Shown: positions 1 to 12,455, numbered from the stretch's first letter. The stretch is 64,000 bases of DNA from Otis tarda (GCA_026413225.1 CM048591.1:72752052-72816051); one strand, 5' to 3'. The notes: generated from the letters alone by a model not told the origin. Translations and numbers: made by a program.

Positions 1-3000
1 AGATGGTAGGTTCATCACAGTTAAAAACAGGCTGTACTCTGAGCATCTGGTGGACAGAAACAATTTTTTTTGTGAGCTACCAGTTCCTGGATATTGCTGC
101 TGTAGTTATATATTCCCTTTGCCCATGGTTCTAACTGACTTATTTCTCTCTTTTTCCTTTCTGATTTGAACAAAAAATTGGTTGACCAAACAGTCTTCCA
201 CTCCACACCCCTTTCTCTGTGACATGAAGCTTCAGTTCAGCTCTGCAGTTTTCCTATTTTTCCTGTCGTTTGATCTTGAAGCTTTAACCTCTTGCATGTG
301 ATGTGGTGCAACATGCCAGAGGCCCAGTGTTTCCTGAATTAGTCCCATTATGCTGCTCATTCCTACATCAAAACAAGAATTTTCAAACACCTGGGAATGA
401 TGAGGTGAAGAGTGAACAATATCATCTTTATCTTTCAGGATAAGTGTTTTCACCCTTACCGTCAGCTGGCAACTGGATCAAGGCTGAGGAGACAGCTACA
501 GAGTCTTGCACGGTTCTGCTCTAACTCTTTGCCTGAAGATACAGTTTCATGACCTGCTGTCTTATGCCCACATTATACTCTGAGTTACACTAGAAATAAG
601 ATTTCATCATGGCATGCACTGACTGCCCAGACCCTGGTGTATATTTGTAGAGTACTTCTCTCTGAGGTTCTTTATAATGCTGTTCGAAGGCAGTAATGGA
701 AAATGTCACTTTTTACAAGACTATTTTGACTTACATTTTTCCCTTTTTTTTTCTAAGCAGGATAGGTAGATTCCCTCCCTCCTCCCCTGCCCTCCCCCAT
801 TTAATGTAGGTCTCATAAACCAGAAGAATGTTCTTTCAAGTAAAAAAAACCTCAATTCTGAAAAGTCCAGTGAGTGGTCAAAATTGTAAAGCTCACTTTT
901 TATTATGAGGAAATTTTTCTCATTGCTTTTTACTATGGATGTGGAAATATGTCCAGGCATCTCATAGTTTGTCTTGTTCATGCTGCTGTTATCAGCAATG
1001 ACTGGATATTAGGATTTTCTGCCATAAATATAAAGAAGATACAGGTCGGAAATAAGGAACAGATCCTTGGGACTCTGCTGCACCCACTGCCACGGGAAAA
1101 CTCAAAGGTAGAAATACATAAGGACTCAGTCACATTTCCTCTTCCAGGTGTGTTTGCTTTCTTCTGGTGTATCATATCCTGGCTGACACACTTGATTTTC
1201 ATATTTACATGTACTTCTGATCTGAGGGGAAGATTCCCACCCTTTTCAGTAACAGCCTGAGGCAGCTGCTAGAGTACGCAAATAAAGGAAATGACATGAG
1301 CTGGAACAGGAGCGAGGATGTGGACATGCATTTGTCTGAGGGGAGAACACAGCAGCCTCCACCATGCATTAGCCATCCCTTCAACTGTGCCAAGCCCGAG
1401 CAGCTGTTGATCTTTTGTTAGTGCCACAAGTATCCACTATTCCACTGTTCTCCACACATGATGAACCAGTGGGTTTCTTCAGCCCATCAGTCTGGGCTCA
1501 AATATGTCATCACGTAGATGCAGGAACACAAAGTTTTGCTAAGTCCTGAGTTTGTTATAGTTCAGCTTCCAAAGGAAAGTGGTATTTTCTAAAAAAAATT
1601 CCCCTCTGTTCAGTGGCCCTTTATTTTCAGACTAAAGAGAAACAGAATAGATTGTTCTTGGCTTTCTCTCCACCTGTGATACAGATGTTGTTTGTTTTTT
1701 CTTCAAATGTGTTTAATGATCCCATGCTACATATGAAGACATACAAAAATAAGGAAGGGTAGGTGGGTATTTATTCTTTCAAGTGTTTTGTTGTTGTGTT
1801 GGTTTTTTTGGTGTGTTTTTTTTTTTTGTCTAAGCTACATAAAAGTGTAAAATTGACCCTAGCTGTTTTTGTTGTTTTATTATTTCAATGTGTAATCTAA
1901 AAGACACAAATATTTATCCTAGACCTCACTTCAACAGCAAATTGGGGCTGTATTTTCAAAGAGATTTGCTGCCCTCTAGGAAGCTTACTAAGACTTTGGA
2001 CTGTGTCGTAAATTCATTCCTTGCAAACACATATGTAGTTCCAAACCTTTTTCACGTTTTGTTTCATCCCAGCAGGATTTTAATTTGAATTCTATGTTTA
2101 AAACCAACATTTTACATGTTAAATCAATTTGAAAAATTTGAAATGTCGGACTTTCAAAGCCAGATTTCATTGATCAACTAGAAGTAGAATTTCAGAAATT
2201 AAGAATTCTTTGAATGTGATGAAAAACATTCTTTGACATTCTTTGAAAAATAGACTTTCTGTTTCTAATTAGTAACAAATTTAAATGTCAGTATTTTTTC
2301 AAAAATATAATTTATTTTCTTAAATCAGTTTTCTGTTAGTAAGTCATCTTCTGATAGCTGGTCATATTCGGGGCTTTTAATTCTTGTGAAAATTTAAACT
2401 TTTAGTATCTCTCATCTTTTAGTTACGATTTGGAACCTTCAATCAGTGTTTTCCTCAGCTATCCAAAATGCAGATGAAGAAAACAAATACAAAAAAAAAA
2501 TGATATGGATGGTTTTATCTTGTTTTTTTTACTTTAAAGGCAAAGTTTAAAAGAATCATTGAAGTCCAAGAAAGACACTGGCATCATCCAATATTTTCCA
2601 GGGTTCTGACTTCAGAAGTAAAGATTTCTCAGGGTTTTTTCCAGGATAAGAATTTCTCAGCTAAGGTGCAATACCTCATTTAATTAAATCCTTCATTCTA
2701 TTTTGCTGCATGTGCATCTTTTTCATTCAGCTATGGTGATTTCCATAACTCAAATAATTAATAGCAATTTGAGAGTCTCTTCCTTTTTAAGAAAACAAAA
2801 GAGAGAGAAAAAGAGATACCACTGTCATGTCTTGGCCTCTGAGAACCATGAAGAGTTTCTTAGATAGTTATTCCAATGTAATTCAGCATAGGCATTAACT
2901 TTTCCTGTATCTTTAAAAACAGATATCTTAATGCTTCCAGAAGGAAGTTTCTGTCTCCCACAAGATGCGAATCAGAAGACCCTCCTTCAGAGTGTGCTTC

Positions 3001-3634
3001 ATGATGTTGGAGTGAATTGTACCAGTGCAGGAGTGTCTGAGAGGCTTCTTTCTTAACTGAGGAATTCTTGGGAAAAAATTCCCTGACAAAAAATTCCCTG
3101 ACTATAATGTCTTACTGAAAATGCTTTCCTACAGACATATTCCAAAGCAAATATTTCAAGCTCTCATTCTCTGAGATAAAGTATTTTTAGTCCACAATGA
3201 TCATTATTCAAGGTTTTCTTATCTTACTTATCAGAAGTAACTAAGTTGTCCTGGGCATCTAAAGAGTAGTGCTTCCACTGGGGCACTAAGATCTATTCAG
3301 GAAATTGCAAACAGTTAATCTGACACAATACAGCAGTCAATGAAGCTTAAAAATGATTATACATATGAAAATGAAAATCAATAGAAGCAGAACAAAATAT
3401 ACTTTTGTGGTATTACATACACACACTCGGGTCAACATTTTTGAAGCCAAATAGCTTGCTTTCCAAGCCCCCTCTTCTAACGTGGAGGTAACAAAAGAGC
3501 TGATGCAGCTGTGAAATCTAAAATTACAATAGCTACTTTAATGAACCATAGAAATTAAGCTGGCACCACACCAGTCCTGCAAATAATATCTCATATTTAC
3601 TGTCTTCTCAGCTGTTCAAATATTCGCAGCTAAA
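1..3634. other. Unassigned AT-rich non-coding DNA
   Basis: I recognise no gene or repeat family here. The longest open frame is 128 codons at 874-1260 on the plus strand. Its translation resembles no family I know, it has no obvious splice context, and a frame of this length is unsurprising over 64 kb read in six frames. Short T-rich tracts occur at about 1800-1830. Small direct duplications occur at about 2232-2252 (the unit ACATTCTTTGA twice) and 3071-3106 (AAAAATTCCCTGAC-type units). Confidence 0.6.
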
Positions 3635-4200
3635 AATCATAGAATCAAAGAGTCATATAACGGTTTGGGTTGGAAGGGACCGTAAAGATTATCTAGTCCA
3701 ACCTCCCTGCCGCGGGCAGGGACACCTTTCACTAGACTAGGTCACTCAAAGTCTCATCCAACATGGCATTAGAAACTTCGAGGGATGGAGCATCCACAAC
3801 TTCTCTGGACAACGTGTTCCAGTGCCTCACTACGCACACAGTGAAGAATTTATTCCTTACTTCTCATCTAAATCTACCCTCCTTTAGTTTAAAATCATTA
3901 CATCTTGTCCTATCACTACAGGCCCTGCTAAAGAGTTTGTTCCTCCTCATCTTTCCTACAAGCCCCCTTTAGGCACTGGAAGGCCACTATAAGGTCTCCC
4001 TGGAGCCTTCTCTTCTCCAGGCTGAACAGCCCCAACTGTCGCAGCCTATCCTCATAGGATGGGTGCTCCAGCCCTCTGATCATCTTAGTGGCCTCCTCTG
4101 TACTCTCTCAAACAGGCCTATGTCCTTTTTATGTTGGGAGTTCCAGAGCTGGACACAGTACTGCAGGTGGGGTCTCACCAGAGTGGAGTAGAAGGGCAAC
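3635..4200 (-). mobile_element. CR1 LINE fragment, 5'-truncated, minus strand
   Basis: This is the 3' part of a CR1 non-LTR retrotransposon in reverse orientation. The left edge carries AATCATAGAATC, the reverse complement of the CR1 3' terminal octamer repeat. It is followed by the characteristic tail region (TTGGAAGGGACC, then TCTAGTCCAACC). Further right come segments encoding the C-terminal end of the ORF2 protein, including the CTTCTCCAGGCTGAA block. The match stops near 4200, after the block that reads TGGACACAGTACTGCAGGTG. Only the last ~560 bp remain, so the reverse transcriptase core is absent and the copy is dead. Loss of the 5' end is usual for CR1. An open frame on the plus strand at 3763-3972 is only an antisense shadow of the element. 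Confidence 0.95.
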
Positions 4201-4989
4201 AAATCTCAAAAAATACAAATTAATATATTTTATTAATTTAGAATTGAGTCTTTCTTGACCCCTCTGAATTTCTTCTCAAGTAAAGTTTTGGGAATAGTAG
4301 AGATTTAGGGTGGATTACATTTGGTCTAAATGTTTCTGAAAAGCTTCAGCAATGCACAAAATAATCTTTCTAACACCTCTGTAAGCATCCATACGGCACA
4401 AAACTACATGGTCTACTTATAAATCTGTTCCAGTCAACATGAGTGTCCTAGGAGGGCAGGAAACGCCTCACCTGGGAAACATTACTCATGGAAGACCACT
4501 CCTTTGCTTAAGATCTAGGCCTTTAGGCTTCTGGTCAGAAAGGCTTCAAGTACTACAGCTTTCAATTTGCAAATTTGATCTTTTCAGGAGACAAATTTTC
4601 ACATATTCTTAGGCTCTTAGATACACTATGAATAGCATCTTCATGACCATATTTAGTATTTGTTAAAATTTGACACGCAGAAAATTATAGGAGCTAAACA
4701 GATTTATTTTGGATTTCATCAGAGATTGTTTTCCTTTTTCTTTAATTCAATTGCTACTTTTTATGTGTATGAAGGACAGTGAAATTCAGTTCAACTCAGT
4801 TCAGTAGAGTTCCAGTATCTATTTCTAGTGTTTATCTCCTGTTTTCAATGGTATAATTATTGTTTGTTTGTTTGACTTCAGTGAACTCACACCTTGAGCC
4901 TTTTGCATAGACTAGCATTTTTTCCTTATACTATCTTATGCCAGTATTTTTTAAGAACTTATTTTTTAACTGTTTCACTAGAAATGGTG
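4201..4989. other. Unassigned spacer between two CR1 copies
   Basis: This is AT-rich sequence between the 5' ends of two CR1 copies that lie head to head. No gene, RNA or repeat family was recognised. Confidence 0.55.
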
Positions 4990-5632
4990 CTCTTGTGGCC
5001 CTGAAGGCCAACCGCATCCTGGGTTGCATCAAGAGGAGGGTGGCCAGCAGGTTGAGGGAGGTGATTCTGCCCCTCAACTCTGCCCTGCTGAGATCCCACC
5101 TGGAGTACTGTGTCCAGCTCTAGAGCCCCCAACGTAAGAAGGAGATGGACCAGTTGGAGAGGGTCCAGAGGAGGGCCACAAAGATGATAAAAGGGCTGGA
5201 GCACCTCTCCTATGAGAACAGGCTGAGAGAGTTGGGGCTGTTCGGCCTGGAGGAGAGGAGGCTCCGGGGAGTCCTTATAGCGGTCTTCCAGTACCTGCCT
5301 ACAGGGGGCCTACAAGAAAGATGGGGAGAGGCTGTTTAGTAGGGCCTGTTGTGATAGGGCGACAGGCAATGGTTTTAAAATAGAGGGAGGTAGATTTAGA
5401 TAGGATATTAGGAAAAAATTTTTTACAATGAGGGTTGTAGAACACTGGAACAGGTTGCCCAGGGAGGTGGTGGAAGCCCCATTTCTGGTAATGTTCAAGG
5501 CCAGGCTGGATGAGGCTCTGGGCAACCTGATCTGTTTGGGGATGTCCTTGCTTCTTGCAGAGTCTATCCTTGGACTAGATGACCTTTGAAGGTCCCTTCC
5601 AACCCTAACCATTCTATGATTCTATGATTCTT
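4990..5632 (+). mobile_element. CR1 LINE fragment, 5'-truncated, plus strand
   Basis: This is a sense-orientation CR1 3' fragment. Its translation begins within the C-terminal ORF2 domain: [16 protein letters not shown], then [18 protein letters not shown]. It continues with [20 protein letters not shown] and [21 protein letters not shown] stop near 5121 replaces the tryptophan expected after CVQL, and a further stop lies near 5337, so the frame is broken. The 3' end is well preserved: CCTTCCAACCC followed by two copies of the octamer-type TTCTATGA end at about 5632. The catalytic RT region is missing by 5' truncation. A 100-codon open frame on the minus strand at 5310-5612 is an antisense shadow. 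Confidence 0.96.
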
Positions 5633-6691
5633 CTTAATTTTAATTTAACTTAAAGGGATGAAGACTTCAGTGTTATAAGAGCTCAGAGAATCATCAGAAA
5701 CAAAATGAAGGGGATATTTTGCTCTCTACATGGATAGCATTCACATCAAAGTAATTTTTAACAAAAGCTTTTGTCAAATGTATCTTACATACTCTTATAA
5801 TTTGAAGAAATATGAGTCTAGAAGATGGCAAACACAAAGTGGCAGACACTAAAAAATAGAAATAAGCAGAACAGAAGACCTCTAAGATGATTAAATAAAA
5901 GCCCACAAGAAGTGACTGGAGCCCAAAGCTGCTGTTTCCTACCGCAGTGTCCATCTCTAGTTTCTGTCTGGTCTGTGCTGGATTCATTCTGCCGCTTTGG
6001 CTGACACAGTCTCAGCCCTAAAAAGGGCTCTTAAGTCTGCAGTTCTTTGCTTACCTCTCTCCAGGTTAAATCCTTCTCAACATTTAAAAACAAAACAACA
6101 ACAAAAACCCCACAGCCGTTGTTAACTGTGCCTGGAAACTCTTTCCCTCCTTCCCTTTGCTGCCATTAGCAGACATCATCTGTCTGCCAGCTTGGCCACC
6201 CGCCTGCTGCATCCTCATACCTCTCCTTTCTCTCACCAGAAACCTGGGCATCAGTGGCAGAGGTGGGAAGGTATTTTTCTAGGTAAGGAAGATGGAACAG
6301 TATGTCAGCCACTTGATTTTATCTAAACAGAGACTTGGACTCCTTGAAATTATTGTTAAGATAGAACAAAATTATTTAACAGAGCAAATGCTTTTCCTAA
6401 CAATTTTTTATCCTTTTTACTTTTTAGGAAGACTTGTATGTATCAAATATTCTGTCCATTTCTGCCTGGCCCTAGTTCATCCACTATCTTTGAGCAGTTT
6501 GTGGTGCATACAATTTATATTGTCTCCCACAAGGGACACCACGTTCACACTATGTTTTGAGCAGCTACCTAAACCACCACGGATGGTAAATTGACTGAAA
6601 ATCACGAATGCCATCATGAAGCAGAGCTGCCTATTTATCTTTTACAGGGATTAATTCATTTCAGGTTTTATATTCAATTTTGAGTAGTGAA
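5633..6691. other. Unassigned non-coding DNA
   Basis: No gene or known repeat was recognised. Open frames of 97 codons (minus, 5694-5987) and 100 codons (plus, 6292-6594) translate to sequence I cannot match to any family. Confidence 0.55.
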
Positions 6692-8310
6692 AAAATCATA
6701 GAATCATAGAATCACATGGTTGGATGGGACCTATAAGATCATCTAGTCCAACCATCTTCCCACTACCATTGCTGCCACAGGTACTAAACCATATCTTGTA
6801 GCTCCTCATCAAGCCGCCTCTTGAACACTGCCAGGGATGGCGACTCCACCACCTCCCTGGGCAGGCCATTCCAGTGCCTGACCACTCTTTGAGAGAAAAA
6901 GATTTTCCTCACGTCCAATCTAAACCTTCTCTGGTACAACTTGTGGCCATTTCCTCGGGTCCTGCTTGTTGCCTGGGAGAAGAGGCCAAACCCCTGCTCA
7001 TCACAACCTGCCTTCAGGAAGCTATAGAGTGCAATGAGATCTTCCCTGAGCCTCCTCTTCTCGCAACTAAACAATCTCAACTCTCTCAGCCGCTCCTCAT
7101 AAGACTTGTGCTCCAGACTCCTCACCAGCTTTGTTGCCCTTCTCTGGACATGTTCCAGGGCTTCAATGTCTTTCTTGTAGTGAGGGGCCCAAAACTGAAC
7201 ACAATACTCAAGGTGCGGCCTCACCAGCACCGAATACAGGGGGATGATTACCTCCCTGCTCCTGCTGGCCACACTATTTCTAATGCAGGCCAGGATGCCG
7301 TTGGCCCTCTTGGCCACTTGGGCACACTGTCGGCTCATGTTCAGCTGAGCATCAACCAACACCCCCAGGTCCCTTTCCTCTTCACAGTCCTCCAGCCACT
7401 CAGCTCCGAGCCTATAGGGCTGCATGGGGTTATTGTGGCCAAAGTGCGGGACCCAACACTTGGCCTTGTTGAACCTCATCCCATTCAGCTGAGCCCAGAG
7501 ATCCAGCCTATCCAGATCCCTCTGAAGGGCCTCCCTACCCTCAGGCAGATCAACACCACCACCCAACTTGGTGTCATCTGCAAACTTACTGAGGGTACAC
7601 TCAATCCCCTCGTCTAGGTCATCAATAAAGATATTGAACAAGATGGGCCCAAGTACCGACCCCTGGGGGACACCACTTGTAACAGGCTGCCAGCTGGACT
7701 TGACTCCATTAACTACTACCCGCTGGGCACAGCTCCCTAGCCAGTTCTTTATCCAAAGAAGGGTATACCTACCCAGTCCATGGGCAGCCAGTTTCCCTAG
7801 GAGAATACTGTGAGAGACCGTGTCAAAGGCTTTGCTGAAGTCCAGGTAGACCACATCAACAGCCTTTCCCTCATTCACCAGTCTGGTCACCCAGTCATAA
7901 AAGGAAATGAGGTTGGTCAAGCACGACCTGCCTTTCGTGAACCCGTGCTGGCTGGGCCTGATCCCCTGGATGCCACGCATATGCCGAGTGATCTCACCCA
8001 AGATGATTTGCTCCATAACTTTCCCAGGTACTGAGGTCAGACTGACCTCAGTCCTGTAGTTCCCCGGATCGTCCTTATGGCCCTTCTTGTAGATGGGAGT
8101 CACATCGGCAAGCCTCCAATCCTCCGGGACCTCCCCAGAAAACCAGGACCTCTGGTAGATGGCCGAGAGTGGCTTGGCAATCACCCCCACCAACTCCCTT
8201 AGCACCCTAGGATGGTGCCCGTCCGGTCCCATGGACTTGTGGCAGTCCAGATGGAGGAGGAGCTCTAACTGTCTTCACCTGTACCACAGGGGGTGTACAG
8301 GCCATGCCCA
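6692..8310 (-). mobile_element. CR1 LINE, long 5'-truncated copy with reverse transcriptase, minus strand
   Basis: This is the longest CR1 copy in the window, about 1.6 kb. The 3' end is at the left, with two copies of the octamer repeat (AATCATAGAATCATAG) followed by a short 3' UTR of about 90 bp. The body is one open frame covering most of the reverse transcriptase and the C-terminal domain (described separately). The element runs a little beyond the start of that frame: reading 8233-8300 on the minus strand gives [14 protein letters not shown] and, after a one-base frame change near 8262-8270, further CR1-like sequence (PPVVQVKTV). The endonuclease domain and ORF1 are absent. Its C-terminal sequence ([20 protein letters not shown], then [13 protein letters not shown]) differs clearly from the copies at 4990 and 23838, so it belongs to another CR1 subfamily. 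A T-rich/A-rich stretch lies just outside the 5' edge, at 8312-8395. Confidence 0.95.
6784..8232 (-). CDS. CR1 ORF2 reverse transcriptase fragment, 482 codons open
   Basis: This is the partial ORF2 protein of a CR1 retrotransposon. In the family it reverse-transcribes element RNA at a nicked chromosomal target. Visible RT landmarks are EVPEDWR at residues 34-40, NYR...[14 protein letters not shown] at 58-76, [14 protein letters not shown] at 95-108, the first catalytic aspartate in [11 protein letters not shown] at about 127-137, [10 protein letters not shown] at 187-196, and the catalytic FADD at 217-220. The C-terminal domain follows ([36 protein letters not shown]). Both key aspartate motifs are intact. 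The family protein is much longer because it has an N-terminal apurinic-type endonuclease, which is missing here. The listed start is simply the first ATG: CR1 similarity continues upstream across a frameshift, so this is no functional start. NYRTEVSLT appears to carry one extra residue relative to the usual NYRPVSLT. Without a 5' UTR, ORF1 or endonuclease, the copy cannot mobilise itself. Confidence 0.9.
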   Translation of the reverse strand: MGPDGHHPRVLRELVGVIAKPLSAIYQRSWFSGEVPEDWRLADVTPIYKKGHKDDPGNYRTEVSLTSVPGKVMEQIILGEITRHMRGIQGIRPSQHGFTKGRSCLTNLISFYDWVTRLVNEGKAVDVVYLDFSKAFDTVSHSILLGKLAAHGLGRYTLLWIKNWLGSCAQRVVVNGVKSSWQPVTSGVPQGSVLGPILFNIFIDDLDEGIECTLSKFADDTKLGGGVDLPEGREALQRDLDRLDLWAQLNGMRFNKAKCWVPHFGHNNPMQPYRLGAEWLEDCEEERDLGVLVDAQLNMSRQCAQVAKRANGILACIRNSVASRSREVIIPLYSVLVRPHLEYCVQFWAPHYKKDIEALEHVQRRATKLVRSLEHKSYEERLRELRLFSCEKRRLREDLIALYSFLKAGCDEQGFGLFSQATSRTRGNGHKLYQRRFRLDVRKIFFSQRVVRHWNGLPREVVESPSLAVFKRRLDEELQDMV

Positions 8311-11300
8311 GGAGGAAAAAAAAAATGCATACTTATAATCCACTTGGTTGGGGGTTTTTTTTGGTTTTGTTTTTTTTTTTGTTTTTTTCTTTTCTGCAGG
8401 GTACTAGTAGTGCTGCACTACACCATGAATAGAGCTGTGTCAGAAGAACAAAGATTGTATTTGTTTGGCATTCATAACAGATGCAAGAAACATGAGTCAT
8501 AATAACCACTTTCTGTACATGATAGAAGAAATTAAATTCCTACAAAATTCAGCTAAAAAGACACTGCTGAGATTTAAGCTTCTAATTAAAAGCAGTGACA
8601 TATATGAGTTTTAACTAGAGCATAATTTTAGGTTCAGATATTTCTTCAGTTTAAAACTTTGCATCAGGAAAGCTTTTGAAAGCTTGTGTGAGGGATAGGA
8701 TGGCCTCTGGCATTAGTGATGAACACAGAGTCCCTAGTTCCATTTCAGGTGATATAGATGACCCTGATAAGTTATTACATTGTCTTGTCCAAACCTGGTG
8801 TTTTAGTATTCCAGTGAAATAGTTAAAAGTATGCAGCTCCATAGCATCTTGCGAGAATTTGAAAAATTCTCTTTGCATGTCTCTTGAAGAACTGTTAGCC
8901 TCGAGAGTGAAACATGCAACGAATACCACAAGTCACGGCCATGAGGAAAGCTACTTGGTTTACTTGAAATCAAGCCTTGCACCAGAACAAGATATTAAAA
9001 CCCAGAAGGTCAATGCATTTATCCATGTAAGTCAAAGGACGTGACTCTCAAGTGGACTTCTCTCCCCAGAAGTCAGTTATCTGATGAACAGCAGACAAGA
9101 AAGTTCCTGCCTATAAACGACACATTGACTTTGGTGAGAACATGATGTAAATCAGAAAGAGCAGAAGATGGAGGGTGAAAAAGTCCATTTGTAGAGATCC
9201 AAGAGAAATGGTTTGACCCATTTTTTTTCCCAAGGGGATTAAAGGAAAGAGATGTAATCAAGGGAGAAGGAAGAGAGCTCTGTGCACTCGTATTTTCTTG
9301 CACTGAATGCAAAACCAGAGAGACATTGTCATAAAAAAAAAAAACTTTGGAGGAGGAAGGGATGTAGCCAGTGTTCTGGAGACAGATCCAGTCTTGGAAC
9401 GTGAGGAACAGAACGATGTTCTGTGCAGCTGCCATTTCTGACAAAGCTTTCTCCCAGGCCCCTTAACCCCACTACATTTTCAAGAGCAGCAGGTCATGAT
9501 TTGTAGATAATTGTCCCCAAAAAGGGTGCGATACAGCTCTTAAAATTTTCATTTAGTGCTCCAAAATCTCTGAAATAAAATGAAGAATCTATTTGAGAGA
9601 AGCTCCAGGGAGAACAGTGACATTTGGGAATTAAACTTTTCCTCTACCAAAGAAATTAGTTGTAAAAGAAGGGTGCTGAAAGCTTTGCCCCATGCAGGAT
9701 GGTTCATTTATTTTTACCAGAGCTGAAACTGAGATCCAGAGCACCTACAGAAACAACTGTCCTAAGAAACTGCCCTTCCTGATGGGAAATGTCACTGCTA
9801 GGGACTGAGCAAAGTTTAGGGATCAGGAAAACAAACTTTAATTCAGTGTTGTGTCTTCATTTCTCTGCTTAACAAATAACTCTCCCTATGACTCTGTGTG
9901 AGCAAGCAGGGCTATTCACTAAAGCAATTAAGGTTTTCACTGTGGTACCCACACCTTCGCTACAAATAAAATATTGACCCAAAACTTTAGCAATATCTCA
10001 GTCTGAATTATATTTCAGGACTGATAATCGCAACCCTTGAGCTGAAGTCTAAAATACAAAACAGGTTAAAAAATGCAGGACACATGTATAACTTAAAATT
10101 ACTGTAGCTTTCACTTAACAACCTTGGTTTTCCAGAACCAAGAATTCCTGATTGCACCTATCATTGCTGATTTACCTTGCAGTGGACCTTTCAGCTCCAT
10201 TTTTGGTAATTAAAAAAAAATTTGCGATTCTCATTATCTTCAGTGGTCCACTTACCCCCTAATAGAGGAGGTACATTTTATTCACATCTCCTTGACTTAT
10301 TTCTTTTACTTTTATGTCTTTTATTTGTTAGGTTTTTAATTCTTTTCCTTGGCATGATTTCATTTTACCCTGGTAAAAGTGATGATTATTCTTTAGTCGG
10401 GAAGTCACCTCCATAAATCTAACTGGAGTTTTAGGTAACTTGAATGTACTTTGACAGATGTTTGTTCTACAGCTTATAGAAAAAGGTATTGCTGGGTCAG
10501 AGGCATATTTGGCTGCCAAGCATTGGGGCTAGCTATGTCCAAAAATAATTGTAGTTAAGGCTGGAATCATTATTGTTTCACCCAAGGAAGGAACTAACTG
10601 AACTGATTTTTCCTATACGCTTGCATGCCACTGTTTAAGAGAGAATGGGATGGAAATTTTCCATGCTTTTAGTAATAAAAATATTTTGAACAGAAAAAAA
10701 ACTTCATGAAGCAAGACCTGGTCCAATAACTGTTTTGTAAACTGTAGGGTAAGATACCACTCAGAAATAGGCCAGGTGCTTCTGCCACCGCGGTTCCCCT
10801 CTGCATTAGATGAGGCAAACGAACCTGCTCTGTTTTAGAAAGACCTCAGGCTCCAGACTAACTTGAGGCTTTGACTTTCAAACTCCCCTTGAACTTTCAC
10901 ACTCGTGAAAGTGCTCAGCATAAAAGCGTTCAAGGCCACCTCACATGCTCTCGGCATTTACTTAATACTTTGTCATCTTTGGCTCCTCACTCGGTGCCCA
11001 CGTTACAGAGAAAGCCTGGTTACCAGCTTAGGGGTTTAAGTCTCACCCAGGCACCGACTGCCCAGACACCCGGCACTGCTGTGCTTGGCAGTGCAGCATC
11101 GATGTCAGCTCTCAGCTCACAGCCTGCATTTTGACTTCACTGTCTGTCTGATGGGAAAACTGGGGCTGCCAGAACAAAGTATTACTGGAGCAGGATATTC
11201 TCCAAAACGTGCTCTGAGGTGCAGGATTCTTTATCACTGCAGCATAGCATCCATCTTTGAACTGAACTTGTTTAAAATCTCAATGCCCTCTATGAATACA

Positions 11301-11820
11301 GAATCGTCATGGAAGCCTTTCTTCTAGAGATGAATGAGATAATTTTGCTCTGGGAATAAAGCAGACCTAGTTAACCGCACAAAATGACAAATATTAGGAG
11401 TAAGAAGTGGTTTTTTCTGTGATACTTGAACACGGGCTAAAACCAGCTTTGAAGTGTATTGCAAACAAAGGTACAGCTTCAAATTCACCAGGCAACACTG
11501 CCTTCAAATAAAGCAAGTGATTGAGAGTGCTGGTGTAACTCGCTGTCTTGTTTTTCTCAAGGAAAAAAGAGAGACAGGAGGTACCTCCTCACACTGTTTT
11601 TCTCTTTAGAATAAATGCCTCTGGCACCACCAGATTGTTTATGTCAGGAAGGAAAATTCATTCATGAAGGAAAAAAAAAAAGATGGGTTTATTTCAGCTT
11701 GCACAGGCCTTGTTCTGCTTAAAACCTTCAATAACACTGACATCTTCAGTAATCAGAACAATTTGTCATAGGAGAGCTGGAAATCGTTTCCTCCCTCCCA
11801 GCACCACTGTAACAGAAACG
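8311..11820. other. Unassigned non-coding DNA
   Basis: T-rich low-complexity sequence occurs at 8349-8395. Beyond it I recognise no gene, RNA or repeat. The longest open frames are 123 codons (minus, 9073-9444) and 92 codons (minus, 8651-8929), with no recognisable product. Confidence 0.55.
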
Positions 11821-12420
11821 CTACAAGCAGAGCGTACGCACTGTAAATGGGTCTGAAACGGTGTCACTGTAGAGATAAACCCCTTCCACACAGAGCTGAC
11901 AGCTTTTAGCTGGACAGACAACAGCTCTCCAGCTCTCGTGGGGGGATGCTCGTGCCAGTCGAAGGCTCAGAGGGCTGTGGTCAGCAGTCGATGTCAATGG
12001 CCTCACCTGCTCTGTACGCAGACGATGCGGCCAACAGCCAGAGCATGGCTCTCTGCGACTGACCTGTGCTGTCCCACACACTCGGTTTGCCAGAGCCGCT
12101 CCTGCGATTGCCTTCTGACCCATAGGGATCCCTACTCAGAGTCTTTGCAGTACCGCACGAGCAATGAACCATCTGTCTTGGTGACCCCGTGCGCTCGCTG
12201 CAGCGCTGTGACCTGACCATGACTTTGTGAGTGTTTGCTCCTGGGTTTTGTGGGTGCCTGCCTCTGGGTGTAACCCCTGCACTGCTGCGCATGTGGTTTG
12301 GTGAAAGCTTGTGTTGGGGCTGCTTCCAATTAAAATAAATATTCGGACTCCTTGGCTTTTGTGTGCGGCTCTGGAATTGTGGTGAAAGGCAAGCAGTAGC
12401 ACCCACTCCTTTATTACACC
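11821..12420. other. GC- and CpG-richer island of unknown identity
   Basis: This block has visibly more G+C and more CpG dinucleotides than the surrounding AT-rich sequence (for example GCGCTCGCTGCAGCGCTG near 12190). Several open frames overlap on both strands, the longest being 141 codons on the minus strand at 11981-12406. This is the expected effect of fewer AT-rich stop codons, and no translation resembles a known protein. An AATAAA lies on the plus strand at 12334-12339, near the right edge. The block could be an unrecognised LTR, an old retroelement, a non-coding RNA exon or a small CpG island. I saw no paired terminal repeats or TG...CA boundaries, so no choice is justified. Confidence 0.35.
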
Positions 12421-12437
12421 TATTAGAGCTTTATGTC

Positions 12438-12455
12438 AATAATAATAATAATAAT
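12438..12455 (+). repeat. (AAT)6 microsatellite
   Basis: Six uninterrupted AAT trinucleotides can be read directly. It lies just right of the GC-richer island. Confidence 0.95.

Noticed and set aside
6874-8034. Plus-strand open frames of 247, 81 and 74 codons
   Set aside because: They lie antisense to the CR1 reverse transcriptase frame and are shadows of its codon pattern.
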